The notes beneath the pieces are model-generated. The model was not told the DNA's origin. It worked only from the letters and a program-made list of their open reading frames with translations, and did not search any database. From contig NZ_JAFMPN010000005.1 of assembly GCF_017351175.1 (NCBI RefSeq), positions 124,001 through 188,000 on the forward strand: a stretch of DNA of 64,000 nucleotides. The letters run 5' to 3'. Origin of the DNA: Desulfovibrio sp. Huiquan2017 (GTDB lineage Bacteria; Desulfobacterota; Desulfovibrionia; Desulfovibrionales; Desulfovibrionaceae). The position numbers and the translations under genes are program-made. Shown here one piece after another: positions 57,045 to 64,000 of the stretch. Within the stretch, counting starts at the first letter, position 1. Each line of letters starts with the position of its first letter.

Positions 57045-59474
57045 ATGAAGTTGCCCAGACCATACTCACTCCAGAGCAAGTTCCTGATCGGCCTGATCAT
57101 GACCTCCGTGGCCATCGGCGGGCTGTTGCTCGCCGGGTTCTCCTACCACATGCGCCAAGTCCTCGAACGCGAGGTCGAGGAGAAGGCGGCCATGGTCCTG
57201 GCCCAGGTGGACGCGGTCCAGCAATACGTCCGCCGCATACTCAGGCCGCGCATGTACGAAGTGCTCGACGACACCTTCATCATCGAGGCCATGTCCTCGT
57301 CCTTCATCACCCGCAACATCATGGACGGCGTGTCCGAGCACAGCCCCACCAGCCACCTGTACCGCCGGGTAGCCATTGGCGCGCGCAACCCCAAATTCGA
57401 GGCCAACCAGATGGAACGGGACCTGGTGGACTATTTCCGCGCCCGCCCGGACCGGAAGGTCTGGCAGGGGTACACGGATATCGACGGCGTTGAGCACTTC
57501 GTCATGGCCCGCCCCGTAATCTACGCCCAGAGCTGCCTGCACTGCCACGGCCGTCCCGAGGACGCCCCCGAGCAGATAATGGCCCTGTACGGCGACCGGG
57601 GCTTCGGGCACCGCAAGGACAGCATCGGCGGCGTGGATTTCGTCGGGCTGCCGGTCTCGGCCTCGGTGGCCCACATGCAGGACACCATCATGAGCTACCT
57701 GATGGTCTTCGCCATCGCGGCATTGATCTATCTGGGAGCCACCAACGTCATCTTCAAGCGCATCGTGGCCAACAACATCCGGTTGCTGACCACCTGCTTC
57801 AAGCGCAACTTCAGCGACGACAAGGGACTGGAACTGGTGCGCAAACTGGAGAAAGGCGACGAAATCGGCCAGATGATCTCGGGCATCGAGCAACTGGGCG
57901 ATTATCTTTACGAGACGCGCGAACAATTGCAGCACTACGCCAACGACCTGGAGGGCATGGTCCGGGAGCGGACCGAAAAGCTGGCCGAGCAGGCCGAGGC
58001 GCGCTCGGCCGACGTGCGCCTGTTCGTCCGCCTGCTGGCTGGATCGAGCCGGAGCGGTTCGCGGCCCGAGCTGTGGGAAAGCACCCTGCCGCACATCGTC
58101 GCGCGGTTCGACCTGGAGCGGGCGGTCTACGTATGCACCTTCTACTCCCGGCGGCACTACTCCTGGCCGCAATCCGACGTGCCACCCGAGCTTCCGGAAA
58201 ACTGGATCCAGCTGCTGACCGAATCCCGGCCGCACATCGAGGCCGACCGCGCCTTCATCCCGGTGGAATCCTCGGTGGGCAACGCCGAGGGACTGCTGTG
58301 CCTGTACCGCAAACCCGGCCACACCTTCGTCGAACAGGACGAGGAAGTCTTCCAGGCCCTCGGCCGCCAACTGGGCATCGCCGCGGACAACATCATGGCC
58401 CTGGATTCCATTGTCCGAAACAACGCCAACATGCATGCCATCTTCGAAGGCATCACCGAGCCGCTCCTGCTGGTGGACGCCTCGGCCAATCCCGTGGTGG
58501 TCAACGAGGCCGCTCGCCGACTCGGTCTGGACCTGTCCGGCGGCACGGTCCGCGACGGCAGCATCATCGCCCTGCTTTGCGAGCGGGCGGACACGCAGGG
58601 CGACTGCGACATCTCCAAATCCCTCAACCTCAACGAGGTCATTTCCCGCGAGGTTTCCCTGCCCAGCGGCCGTTCCTTCGCCCTGAGCATCTATCCCGTG
58701 GCCGAATCCGGGGGAGCGCGCACCCAGGCGGCGGTCTACGTCCATGAGACCACCCAGCAAAAACGGATGCTCGCGCACATGACCCAGGCCGAAAAACTGG
58801 CCACAGTGGGCAAGCTCGCTTCGGGCCTGGCCCATGAGATCAACAACCCCCTGGGCGTCATCCTGTGCTACGCCAAACTTCTCAAGAAGGGACTGCCCGA
58901 GGGCCAGTCCGGCGAGGACGTCGATGTCATCGTCAAGCACACCAGACAGGCCCAGAACGTGCTCAAGAATCTCTTGAGCTTCGCCCGCCCCAAGGCCGGA
59001 AACGACCAAGCCGTGGACCTGCCCGCCATCATCGATTCGCTGGTGGCCGTCTTCCGGGTGCAGGCCGAAAGCCAGCACGCCGTCCTGGCCGCGGAGATCG
59101 ACGGGGATATCCCGCCGGTGCCGGTGGACATCCAGGCCCTGGAACACATCATGGCCAACCTGATCATCAACGCCCTCGACGCCATCCCGGACAGGGGCGG
59201 CAGAATCGACATCCGGACGAGCTTTGACGCCCGGACCCGCGAGGTTGTGGTCACGGTCGGCGACAACGGCCCCGGCATCGCCGAGGAGGACCGCCACTTC
59301 ATCTTCGATCCCTTCTACACCACCAAGGAGGTGAACAAAGGATCGGGCCTGGGCCTGTCCATCGTCTTCGGCTTCATGAGCGACCTGGGCGGCAGCGTGG
59401 TGGCGGACAACCTGACAACCGGCGGAGCGCGATTCACCCTGCGTTTCCCCGTAACGCGGACGGAAAACAAATGA
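57045..59474 (+). CDS. Sensor histidine kinase with periplasmic c-haem (Tll0287-like) domain
   Basis: 809 residues. Helix 1 at 12-32; periplasmic DUF3365/Tll0287-type domain containing one CXXCH site (C164-LH-C167-H168, QSCLHCHGR); helix 2 near 213-238; HAMP-like linker and coiled coil (about 275-325); a GAF-like region (VARFDLERAVYVCTFYSRRH); a PAS region (GITEPLLLVDASANPVVVN); then HisKA with H597 (LAHEINNPLGVI) and HATPase (NLIINALDAIP, DNGPGIAEED, GSGLGLSIV). A haem-borne redox or gas signal is the likely input. Overlaps the response regulator by 4 bp. Confidence 0.88.
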   Translation: MKLPRPYSLQSKFLIGLIMTSVAIGGLLLAGFSYHMRQVLEREVEEKAAMVLAQVDAVQQYVRRILRPRMYEVLDDTFIIEAMSSSFITRNIMDGVSEHSPTSHLYRRVAIGARNPKFEANQMERDLVDYFRARPDRKVWQGYTDIDGVEHFVMARPVIYAQSCLHCHGRPEDAPEQIMALYGDRGFGHRKDSIGGVDFVGLPVSASVAHMQDTIMSYLMVFAIAALIYLGATNVIFKRIVANNIRLLTTCFKRNFSDDKGLELVRKLEKGDEIGQMISGIEQLGDYLYETREQLQHYANDLEGMVRERTEKLAEQAEARSADVRLFVRLLAGSSRSGSRPELWESTLPHIVARFDLERAVYVCTFYSRRHYSWPQSDVPPELPENWIQLLTESRPHIEADRAFIPVESSVGNAEGLLCLYRKPGHTFVEQDEEVFQALGRQLGIAADNIMALDSIVRNNANMHAIFEGITEPLLLVDASANPVVVNEAARRLGLDLSGGTVRDGSIIALLCERADTQGDCDISKSLNLNEVISREVSLPSGRSFALSIYPVAESGGARTQAAVYVHETTQQKRMLAHMTQAEKLATVGKLASGLAHEINNPLGVILCYAKLLKKGLPEGQSGEDVDVIVKHTRQAQNVLKNLLSFARPKAGNDQAVDLPAIIDSLVAVFRVQAESQHAVLAAEIDGDIPPVPVDIQALEHIMANLIINALDAIPDRGGRIDIRTSFDARTREVVVTVGDNGPGIAEEDRHFIFDPFYTTKEVNKGSGLGLSIVFGFMSDLGGSVVADNLTTGGARFTLRFPVTRTENK

Positions 59475-60850
59475 CGGATACGCAGGAAAGACACGTGCTG
59501 GTGGTGGATGACCAGACCGACTTCGCACGAGGGCTCGAACGGCTGATCCAAGGCGAGTTCGACGACGTCCGCGTCCATGTGGCCGAATCGGGAGAACAGG
59601 CCCTGGCCCGGCTGGAACGCACCCCGGTCCACGTGATGATCACGGACCTTCAGATGCCGGGCATGGACGGCCTGGTCCTGCTGCGCAAGGCCCTGGAGAA
59701 GTCCCCGTCCCTGTCGGCGGTCATGCTGACCGCCCACGGCACTATCGAGACCGCCGTGGATGCGCTCAAGGCCGGGGCCTACGATTTCCTGACCAAGCCC
59801 ATCGAGCCCGAGTCCCTGTTCAGGGTGGTGGCCAACGGGCTGGAACGCAGCCGCCTGCTCGACGAAAATCGACAGCTCCGGGACCAGTTGCAGCGCCACA
59901 AGGACCGGCTCATCGGCGAAAGCCCGGTCATGCAACGCTTCAAGCAGTCCATCCAGGCCGTAGCCCAGACCGACTACACCGTGCTCATCCTGGGCGAATC
60001 CGGCACTGGCAAGGAACTGGCCGCCGCCATGGTCCGGGACCTGAGTCCGCGCTCGGACCGCCCGTTCGTCACCCTCAACTGCACGGCCATCCCGGAAAAT
60101 CTCCTGGAAAGCGAACTTTTCGGCCACGTCAAGGGCGCGTTCAGCGGTGCGGAAAAGGACCGCGACGGGTTGTTCGTCAAGGCGCATACCGGGACCATTC
60201 TGCTCGACGAGATCGGCGACATCCCCATGGAGACCCAGGCCAAGCTGCTGCGGGTCCTCCAGGAAGGCGAAATCCGGCCCGTTGGCTCGGACGACTCGCG
60301 GCGGGTGGATGTGCGCATCATCGCCTCCACCAACCAAGACCTGGCCGCACGCATCGCGGACAGGACCTTCCGCGAGGACCTGTTCCACCGCCTGAACGTG
60401 CTCACCCTGACCCTGCCCCCGTTGCGCGAGCGCCAAGGGGATATCCCGCTCCTGGCCCGCTACTTCCTGCTCAAGGCCTGCGTCGAGTTGGGCCTGCCAG
60501 ACAAGGACATTTCCCCGGCCACCCTGGCCCGGCTCGCGGCCAAGCCGTGGCCCGGCAACATCCGCGAACTCCAGAACGCCATGCGCAAGCTCGCGGTCTT
60601 CGGCGATACCCCGTCCCAGGCGGCCTCGCCCGGCAGCGGCCTGTCTTCCCTGGCCCAGGAAGGCGAACTGCCCCCCTTCAAGGAAGCCAAGACCCGCGTC
60701 CTGGACGCCTTCACCCTGGACTACGTCCGGGAGGCCATGACCCGGGCCGGGGGCAACGTCTCCCGAACCGCGCGGCTGTCCGGCCTGTCCCGCGTGGCGG
60801 TCCAGAACATCCTCGGCCGTTACGGCCTTTCCCCGGACCAGTTCAAATAA
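59471..60850 (+). CDS. Sigma-54-dependent response regulator (NtrC/AtoC type)
   Basis: 459 residues. Receiver domain with phospho-acceptor D59 (VHVMITDLQMPGMDG) and K109 (FLTKP). AAA+ domain at 148-375: Walker A GESGTGKE, sigma-54 contact loop GAFSGA (222-227, where most members have GAFTGA), Walker B TILLDEIGD. C-terminal Fis-type helix-turn-helix (GGNVSRTARLSGLSRVAVQN). Cognate regulator of the haem kinase. Its obvious local target is the sigma-54 promoter at 54330. Confidence 0.93.
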   Translation: MTDTQERHVLVVDDQTDFARGLERLIQGEFDDVRVHVAESGEQALARLERTPVHVMITDLQMPGMDGLVLLRKALEKSPSLSAVMLTAHGTIETAVDALKAGAYDFLTKPIEPESLFRVVANGLERSRLLDENRQLRDQLQRHKDRLIGESPVMQRFKQSIQAVAQTDYTVLILGESGTGKELAAAMVRDLSPRSDRPFVTLNCTAIPENLLESELFGHVKGAFSGAEKDRDGLFVKAHTGTILLDEIGDIPMETQAKLLRVLQEGEIRPVGSDDSRRVDVRIIASTNQDLAARIADRTFREDLFHRLNVLTLTLPPLRERQGDIPLLARYFLLKACVELGLPDKDISPATLARLAAKPWPGNIRELQNAMRKLAVFGDTPSQAASPGSGLSSLAQEGELPPFKEAKTRVLDAFTLDYVREAMTRAGGNVSRTARLSGLSRVAVQNILGRYGLSPDQFK

Positions 60851-60854
60851 CGCG

Positions 60855-60884
60855 AAAAGCCCGCCTCCACGGAGACGGGCCTTT
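60855..60884. terminator. Terminator between the regulator and tolC-like genes
   Basis: AAAGCCCGCCTCC/GGAGACGGGCCTTT imperfect stem between two convergent genes, with short T/A tracts on both sides. Confidence 0.75.
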
Positions 60885-60906
60885 GGCATCGAGGCGGTAA
60901 GCCCAC

Positions 60907-62295
60907 TCAGCGGTCCTGTTGCGCTCCGGTTTCCGGCCGGACGGGTTCACCGCCCAAGGCCTGATACAGAACGACGTAGTTGTCCAACCGGTTGTACAGG
61001 TTCTCGGCCACGGACTTCTCGGCCGTGCGGCGGGTATCCTGGGCGTCCAGCCAGTCCTTCAGGGTCCCCGAACCCGCCTTGTAGCGGACCTCGTAGATCC
61101 GCTCCACTTCGCGGGCCGCATCCAGATTCTCCGCCAGGTGCTTGGCCTGGACGGCCAGGTGGTCACGGTTGGACAGGGCGTCCTCGACTTCCCGCATGGC
61201 CTCATAGAGTGTCTGGCGGAAGTTGACCACGGCCTCCTCGTACTCGGCCCGGGAAACCTTCAACTTGAGTTGCAGGGTGTTCCAGTTGAGAAACGGAAAG
61301 GTCAGGCTGGAGACCAGGGTGGCCACGGGATTGTTCAACATATCGGACAATTCCGTGGCAGCGCTGCCCAGGGATCCGGTCAGGGTCAACGGCGGATAAA
61401 AATCGGCCTTGGCCGCGTTCGTGTTCGCCAGATACTCGCGCAGACGGAGTTCGGCGGCGCGCAGGTCCGGGCGGCGGCCCAGAAGCTGGGCGGGGAGCCC
61501 GGCCGGGATGGCCGGCAAAGTGGCTATGGACAGGGTGTCCGGGGTGGCCATGGCCTTGCCCGGGGGCATGTCAAAGAGCACGGCCAGGGCGTTGAGATCC
61601 TCCTTGCGCGCCTGCTCCAGGGTCTGGTGGGTGGCCAACAGGTTGGCCAGGTCCTGCCGGGCCTGGCTGACCTCCAGCGGCGAGGTCGCGCCGTATTGCT
61701 CCTGGGATTCGGTCAGGGTCACGGTCTGCCGGGAAGACTCGATGTTGCTCTGGCTCAATTGCAGGCGCACGTTGTCGTAGGCGATCTCCCAGTACAATTT
61801 CATGGTCGTGCCCACCAGGGACAGGGCCGTGCTTTGCCGGTCCTGCTCCGTGGCCATGGCCTCCCATTCGGCGGCATCGTGTGCCCGAGCCAGCCTGCCC
61901 CAGAGGTCGGCCTCCCAACTGATGCCGAACTTTGCGGAATAGCTGGTTTCCCATTCCCCCCGCTTGAGCGACTTATTGCTGTCCGTACCCAGATCGGCCG
62001 ACAGGTCAGGCGTCATGTTCTCCCAGGCCAGGCCCGCTTCGTACTGGGCCTTGCGCACCTTGATGGCGGCCGCGGCCAGATTGTTGTTGCGCTCCAGCGC
62101 CAGCTTGACCAGCCGGGCCAATTCCGGATCGCCGAAGTCCTCAGGCCACTTTGCGGCCGGGGAGGTCTCGGCAGAAGCCACGCTCCACTGCGCGGGCGAG
62201 GTCGTTTCCGGGGGCGTGAAGTCGGTTTTGAGCAACGCCCCGCACCCGGACAGGGGCAGGAGGACGAGCAGAATCAGGGCGATATATTTGTTCAT
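60907..62295 (-). CDS. TolC/NodT-type outer-membrane efflux lipoprotein
   Basis: 462 residues. Lipobox LLPLSGCG, then two repeated outer-membrane efflux halves with long helices (ESQEQYGATSPLEVSQARQD; RRPDLRAAELRLREYLANTN). Forms the trimeric outer-membrane duct for an efflux pump. It starts 15 bp after the MacB-type gene on the same strand, so it is the exit duct of that transporter. Confidence 0.92.
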   Translation of the reverse strand: MNKYIALILLVLLPLSGCGALLKTDFTPPETTSPAQWSVASAETSPAAKWPEDFGDPELARLVKLALERNNNLAAAAIKVRKAQYEAGLAWENMTPDLSADLGTDSNKSLKRGEWETSYSAKFGISWEADLWGRLARAHDAAEWEAMATEQDRQSTALSLVGTTMKLYWEIAYDNVRLQLSQSNIESSRQTVTLTESQEQYGATSPLEVSQARQDLANLLATHQTLEQARKEDLNALAVLFDMPPGKAMATPDTLSIATLPAIPAGLPAQLLGRRPDLRAAELRLREYLANTNAAKADFYPPLTLTGSLGSAATELSDMLNNPVATLVSSLTFPFLNWNTLQLKLKVSRAEYEEAVVNFRQTLYEAMREVEDALSNRDHLAVQAKHLAENLDAAREVERIYEVRYKAGSGTLKDWLDAQDTRRTAEKSVAENLYNRLDNYVVLYQALGGEPVRPETGAQQDR

Positions 62296-62310
62296 AAGCT
62301 TTCTCGCTTG

Positions 62311-64000
62311 CTATTCACGGACCAGGGCGTCCACTGGATCCAGGCGCGAGGCGTTCCGGGCAGGCAGATAACCGAAGGCCACGCCGATAAGGGTTGAGCA
62401 GACAAAGGCCAGGACCATGGAAGCGGTGGAATAGACCAGGGGGTAGCTGCCGCCGCTCACGGACACGGCCACCCCCACGCCCAGGGCCAGGAGTATGCCC
62501 AGGACCCCGCCCAGCAGGCAGACCAGCACGGCCTCGATGAGAAACTGGCTCATGATGTCGCCGCGCCGCGCGCCCACGGCCATGCGCACGCCGATCTCGC
62601 GAGTCCGCTCGGTCACGGACACGAGCATGATGTTCATCACCCCTATGCCGCCGACCACCAGTGAGATGACCGCGATGGCCGAAACGAGCAGGGTCATGGT
62701 CCGGGTGGTGCTCTCGATGGTCTTGCGGATGGTGTCCGTGTTCATGATGAAGAAGTCCTTGAACCTGTGCCGTCGGGTGAGCAGGTGCTGGATGCCCTGC
62801 TCCGCGGCCTGCATGGGCGCGCCATCCTTGACGCGCACGGTGATGCTCCCCAGGTGGGACTGGCCCAGCATGCGGCGCATGGCCGTGGTATAGGGCACCC
62901 AGATATTCAGGGAATCGCTGTTGGGGCCAAAGGTCTGCTTCTCCTTAGTCACGCCGATGATCCGGCAGGGCACGCTTCCCAGAATGACGACCTTGCCCAC
63001 GACCTGCTCGCCCTTGCCGAACAGCCGCTTGTACGTATTCTGGTCGATGACCGCCACCTGGCTGATCTTGCGAACCATGCCTGCGTCGAAAGGACGCCCC
63101 TGGTCCATTTCATATCCATAGACGCGGAAGTATCGTTCATTCACGCCGGATACCGAGGCGTTCACGTCCACGTTGCGGTAGCGCAGCTCCACCGAAGTGG
63201 CGACCTGGGGGGTGACGCTGTCCACATAGGACTGCCGGGACAGGACGTCCGCGTCCGCGGGCACCAGGGTGTGGATGTTGGCCGACCGACGGTCGCCGAA
63301 GTCCTCGCCCGGGAAGATGTCGATGACGTTCGTGCCGATGGCGCTGATATTCTTGAGCACGCGCTCCTGCGCCCCTTGGCCCAGGGCCACCACCGAGACC
63401 ACCGAGGCGATGCCGATAATAATGCCGAGCATGGTCAGGAAAGTGCGCAGCTTGTGGGAACCCATGGCCGAGACGGCCATGCGTAGCAGCTCGCGCCCCT
63501 GATCCAGCCAGGCGACGCGATTCTCCGGCGCGGGATGACGTTCCCGGGGTTCGGCCTTCGGCCCGTCCTTGTTGATCCGGTCCGAAATGATCTCCCCATC
63601 GCGGATCTCGATGATCCGCCCGGCGAAGGCGGCCACCTCCATGTCGTGGGTCACGACCACGATGGTGTGTCCTTCGGCGTTGAGCTCGGTCAGCAACTTC
63701 ATGGTCTCCCGGCCGCTGTGGCTGTCCAGGGCCCCGGTGGGCTCGTCGGCCAGGATAACCTGCCCCCCGTTCATCAGGGCGCGCGAGATGGACACCCGTT
63801 GTTGCTGGCCGCCCGAAAGCTGCCCGGGCTTGTAGTGAATACGGTCGCCCAGGCCCAGCCGCCGGAGCAACTCCGCCGCTCTCGCCTTGCGGTCCGCCGG
63901 GGGCATGCCCGCGTAGATGGCGGGCATTTCCACATTGCCCAACGCCGTCAGCGAAGGGAGCAGGTGGTAGCGTTGGAAGATGAAGCCGAAATGCTCGCGC
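62311..64000 (-). CDS. macB: MacB-type ABC efflux transporter (N terminus beyond window)
   Basis: At least 562 residues; the frame stays open to the window edge and reads ...[17 protein letters not shown] there, the Q-loop region. The fused ATPase shows [29 protein letters not shown] and the H-loop THDM. The permease part has four helices and a large periplasmic domain (MacB_PCD, FtsX-like end). Only Walker A and about 80 N-terminal residues are missing. Works with a MacA adaptor, presumably encoded further upstream, and the TolC-like gene downstream. Confidence 0.93.
   Translation of the reverse strand, partial: REHFGFIFQRYHLLPSLTALGNVEMPAIYAGMPPADRKARAAELLRRLGLGDRIHYKPGQLSGGQQQRVSISRALMNGGQVILADEPTGALDSHSGRETMKLLTELNAEGHTIVVVTHDMEVAAFAGRIIEIRDGEIISDRINKDGPKAEPRERHPAPENRVAWLDQGRELLRMAVSAMGSHKLRTFLTMLGIIIGIASVVSVVALGQGAQERVLKNISAIGTNVIDIFPGEDFGDRRSANIHTLVPADADVLSRQSYVDSVTPQVATSVELRYRNVDVNASVSGVNERYFRVYGYEMDQGRPFDAGMVRKISQVAVIDQNTYKRLFGKGEQVVGKVVILGSVPCRIIGVTKEKQTFGPNSDSLNIWVPYTTAMRRMLGQSHLGSITVRVKDGAPMQAAEQGIQHLLTRRHRFKDFFIMNTDTIRKTIESTTRTMTLLVSAIAVISLVVGGIGVMNIMLVSVTERTREIGVRMAVGARRGDIMSQFLIEAVLVCLLGGVLGILLALGVGVAVSVSGGSYPLVYSTASMVLAFVCSTLIGVAFGYLPARNASRLDPVDALVRE

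Noticed and set aside
57066-59528. An 820-residue open frame on the minus strand opposite the sensor kinase
   Set aside because: The plus strand has full kinase motifs (HEINNP, GSGLGLSIV, CXXCH). The antisense translation shows none and lacks a ribosome site.
1-64000. tRNA, rRNA, insertion sequences, prophage or integron features
   Set aside because: I looked through the intergenic gaps and found no cloverleaf, transposase, integrase or terminal inverted repeats; a covariance-model scan (tRNAscan-SE, Infernal) would settle small RNAs.

Overview
The window is a GC-rich, densely packed bacterial chromosome segment. It most likely comes from a sulfate-reducing Desulfovibrionaceae species, perhaps Pseudodesulfovibrio or Desulfovibrio. 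The indicators are a complete qrcABCD menaquinone reductase operon, a 905-residue molybdenum hydroxylase that matches Desulfovibrio gigas aldehyde oxidoreductase (Mop) in length and in all eight iron-sulfur cysteines, a four-subunit 2-oxoacid:ferredoxin oxidoreductase, and a split acetyl-CoA carboxylase with fused carboxyltransferase subunits. I see no prophage, insertion sequence, CRISPR array, tRNA or rRNA.

Layout. 0.2-13.0 kb (minus strand): one long Mo-hydroxylase locus, with a promoter and structured leader, a molybdopterin-binding protein, mop, a terminator-like hairpin, then nine tightly coupled accessory genes (Fe-S flavoprotein-like oxidoreductase, zinc-ribbon protein, methyltransferase, C-GCAxxG-C-C protein, radical SAM, adenylate-forming ligase, XdhC, nucleotidyltransferase-HD, histidine phosphatase). 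13.4-16.0 kb: YbaK-like protein, XRE-cupin regulator and a Fic enzyme. 16.2-23.5 kb (minus): ssb, the acetyl-CoA carboxylase genes, a PilZ protein and motAB. 23.6-25.2 kb: purine nucleoside phosphorylase and a FlgO-like lipoprotein. 25.2-29.0 kb: korDABC and an isolated cbiC. 29.1-33.6 kb: polar amino-acid ABC importer and an orphan TAXI binding protein. 34.0-38.8 kb: qrcABCD behind a probable promoter with a Rex-like site. 38.9-42.5 kb: manC, rfbC, cvpA, mazG. 42.5-45.4 kb: very small membrane proteins (one with an in-frame TGA in a Cys-x-x-TGA context, a selenoprotein candidate), a short repeat-containing protein, an ADP-ribosylglycohydrolase and a LigB-type dioxygenase.

45.5-54.2 kb is a second, divergent molybdoenzyme island around a 26-bp inverted repeat. 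It contains a molybdopterin oxidoreductase fused to a class-I glutamine-amidotransferase domain, a Tat-exported ABC binding protein, a permease, an ATPase fused to a metal-receptor-type binding domain, a Tat-exported sulfite-oxidase-fold enzyme and a secreted alpha/beta hydrolase. 54.2-60.9 kb holds a YeiH-type anion exporter behind a clear sigma-54 promoter with two upstream dyads, followed by a sensor kinase with a periplasmic c-haem motif and its sigma-54 activator. That is a plausible self-contained signalling and transport unit. The window ends in a TolC-like lipoprotein and the start of macB.

Most starts were moved inward from the longest open frame, using Shine-Dalgarno spacing and ATGA or GTGA overlaps. 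Family assignments come from motif recognition only; no database search was run.
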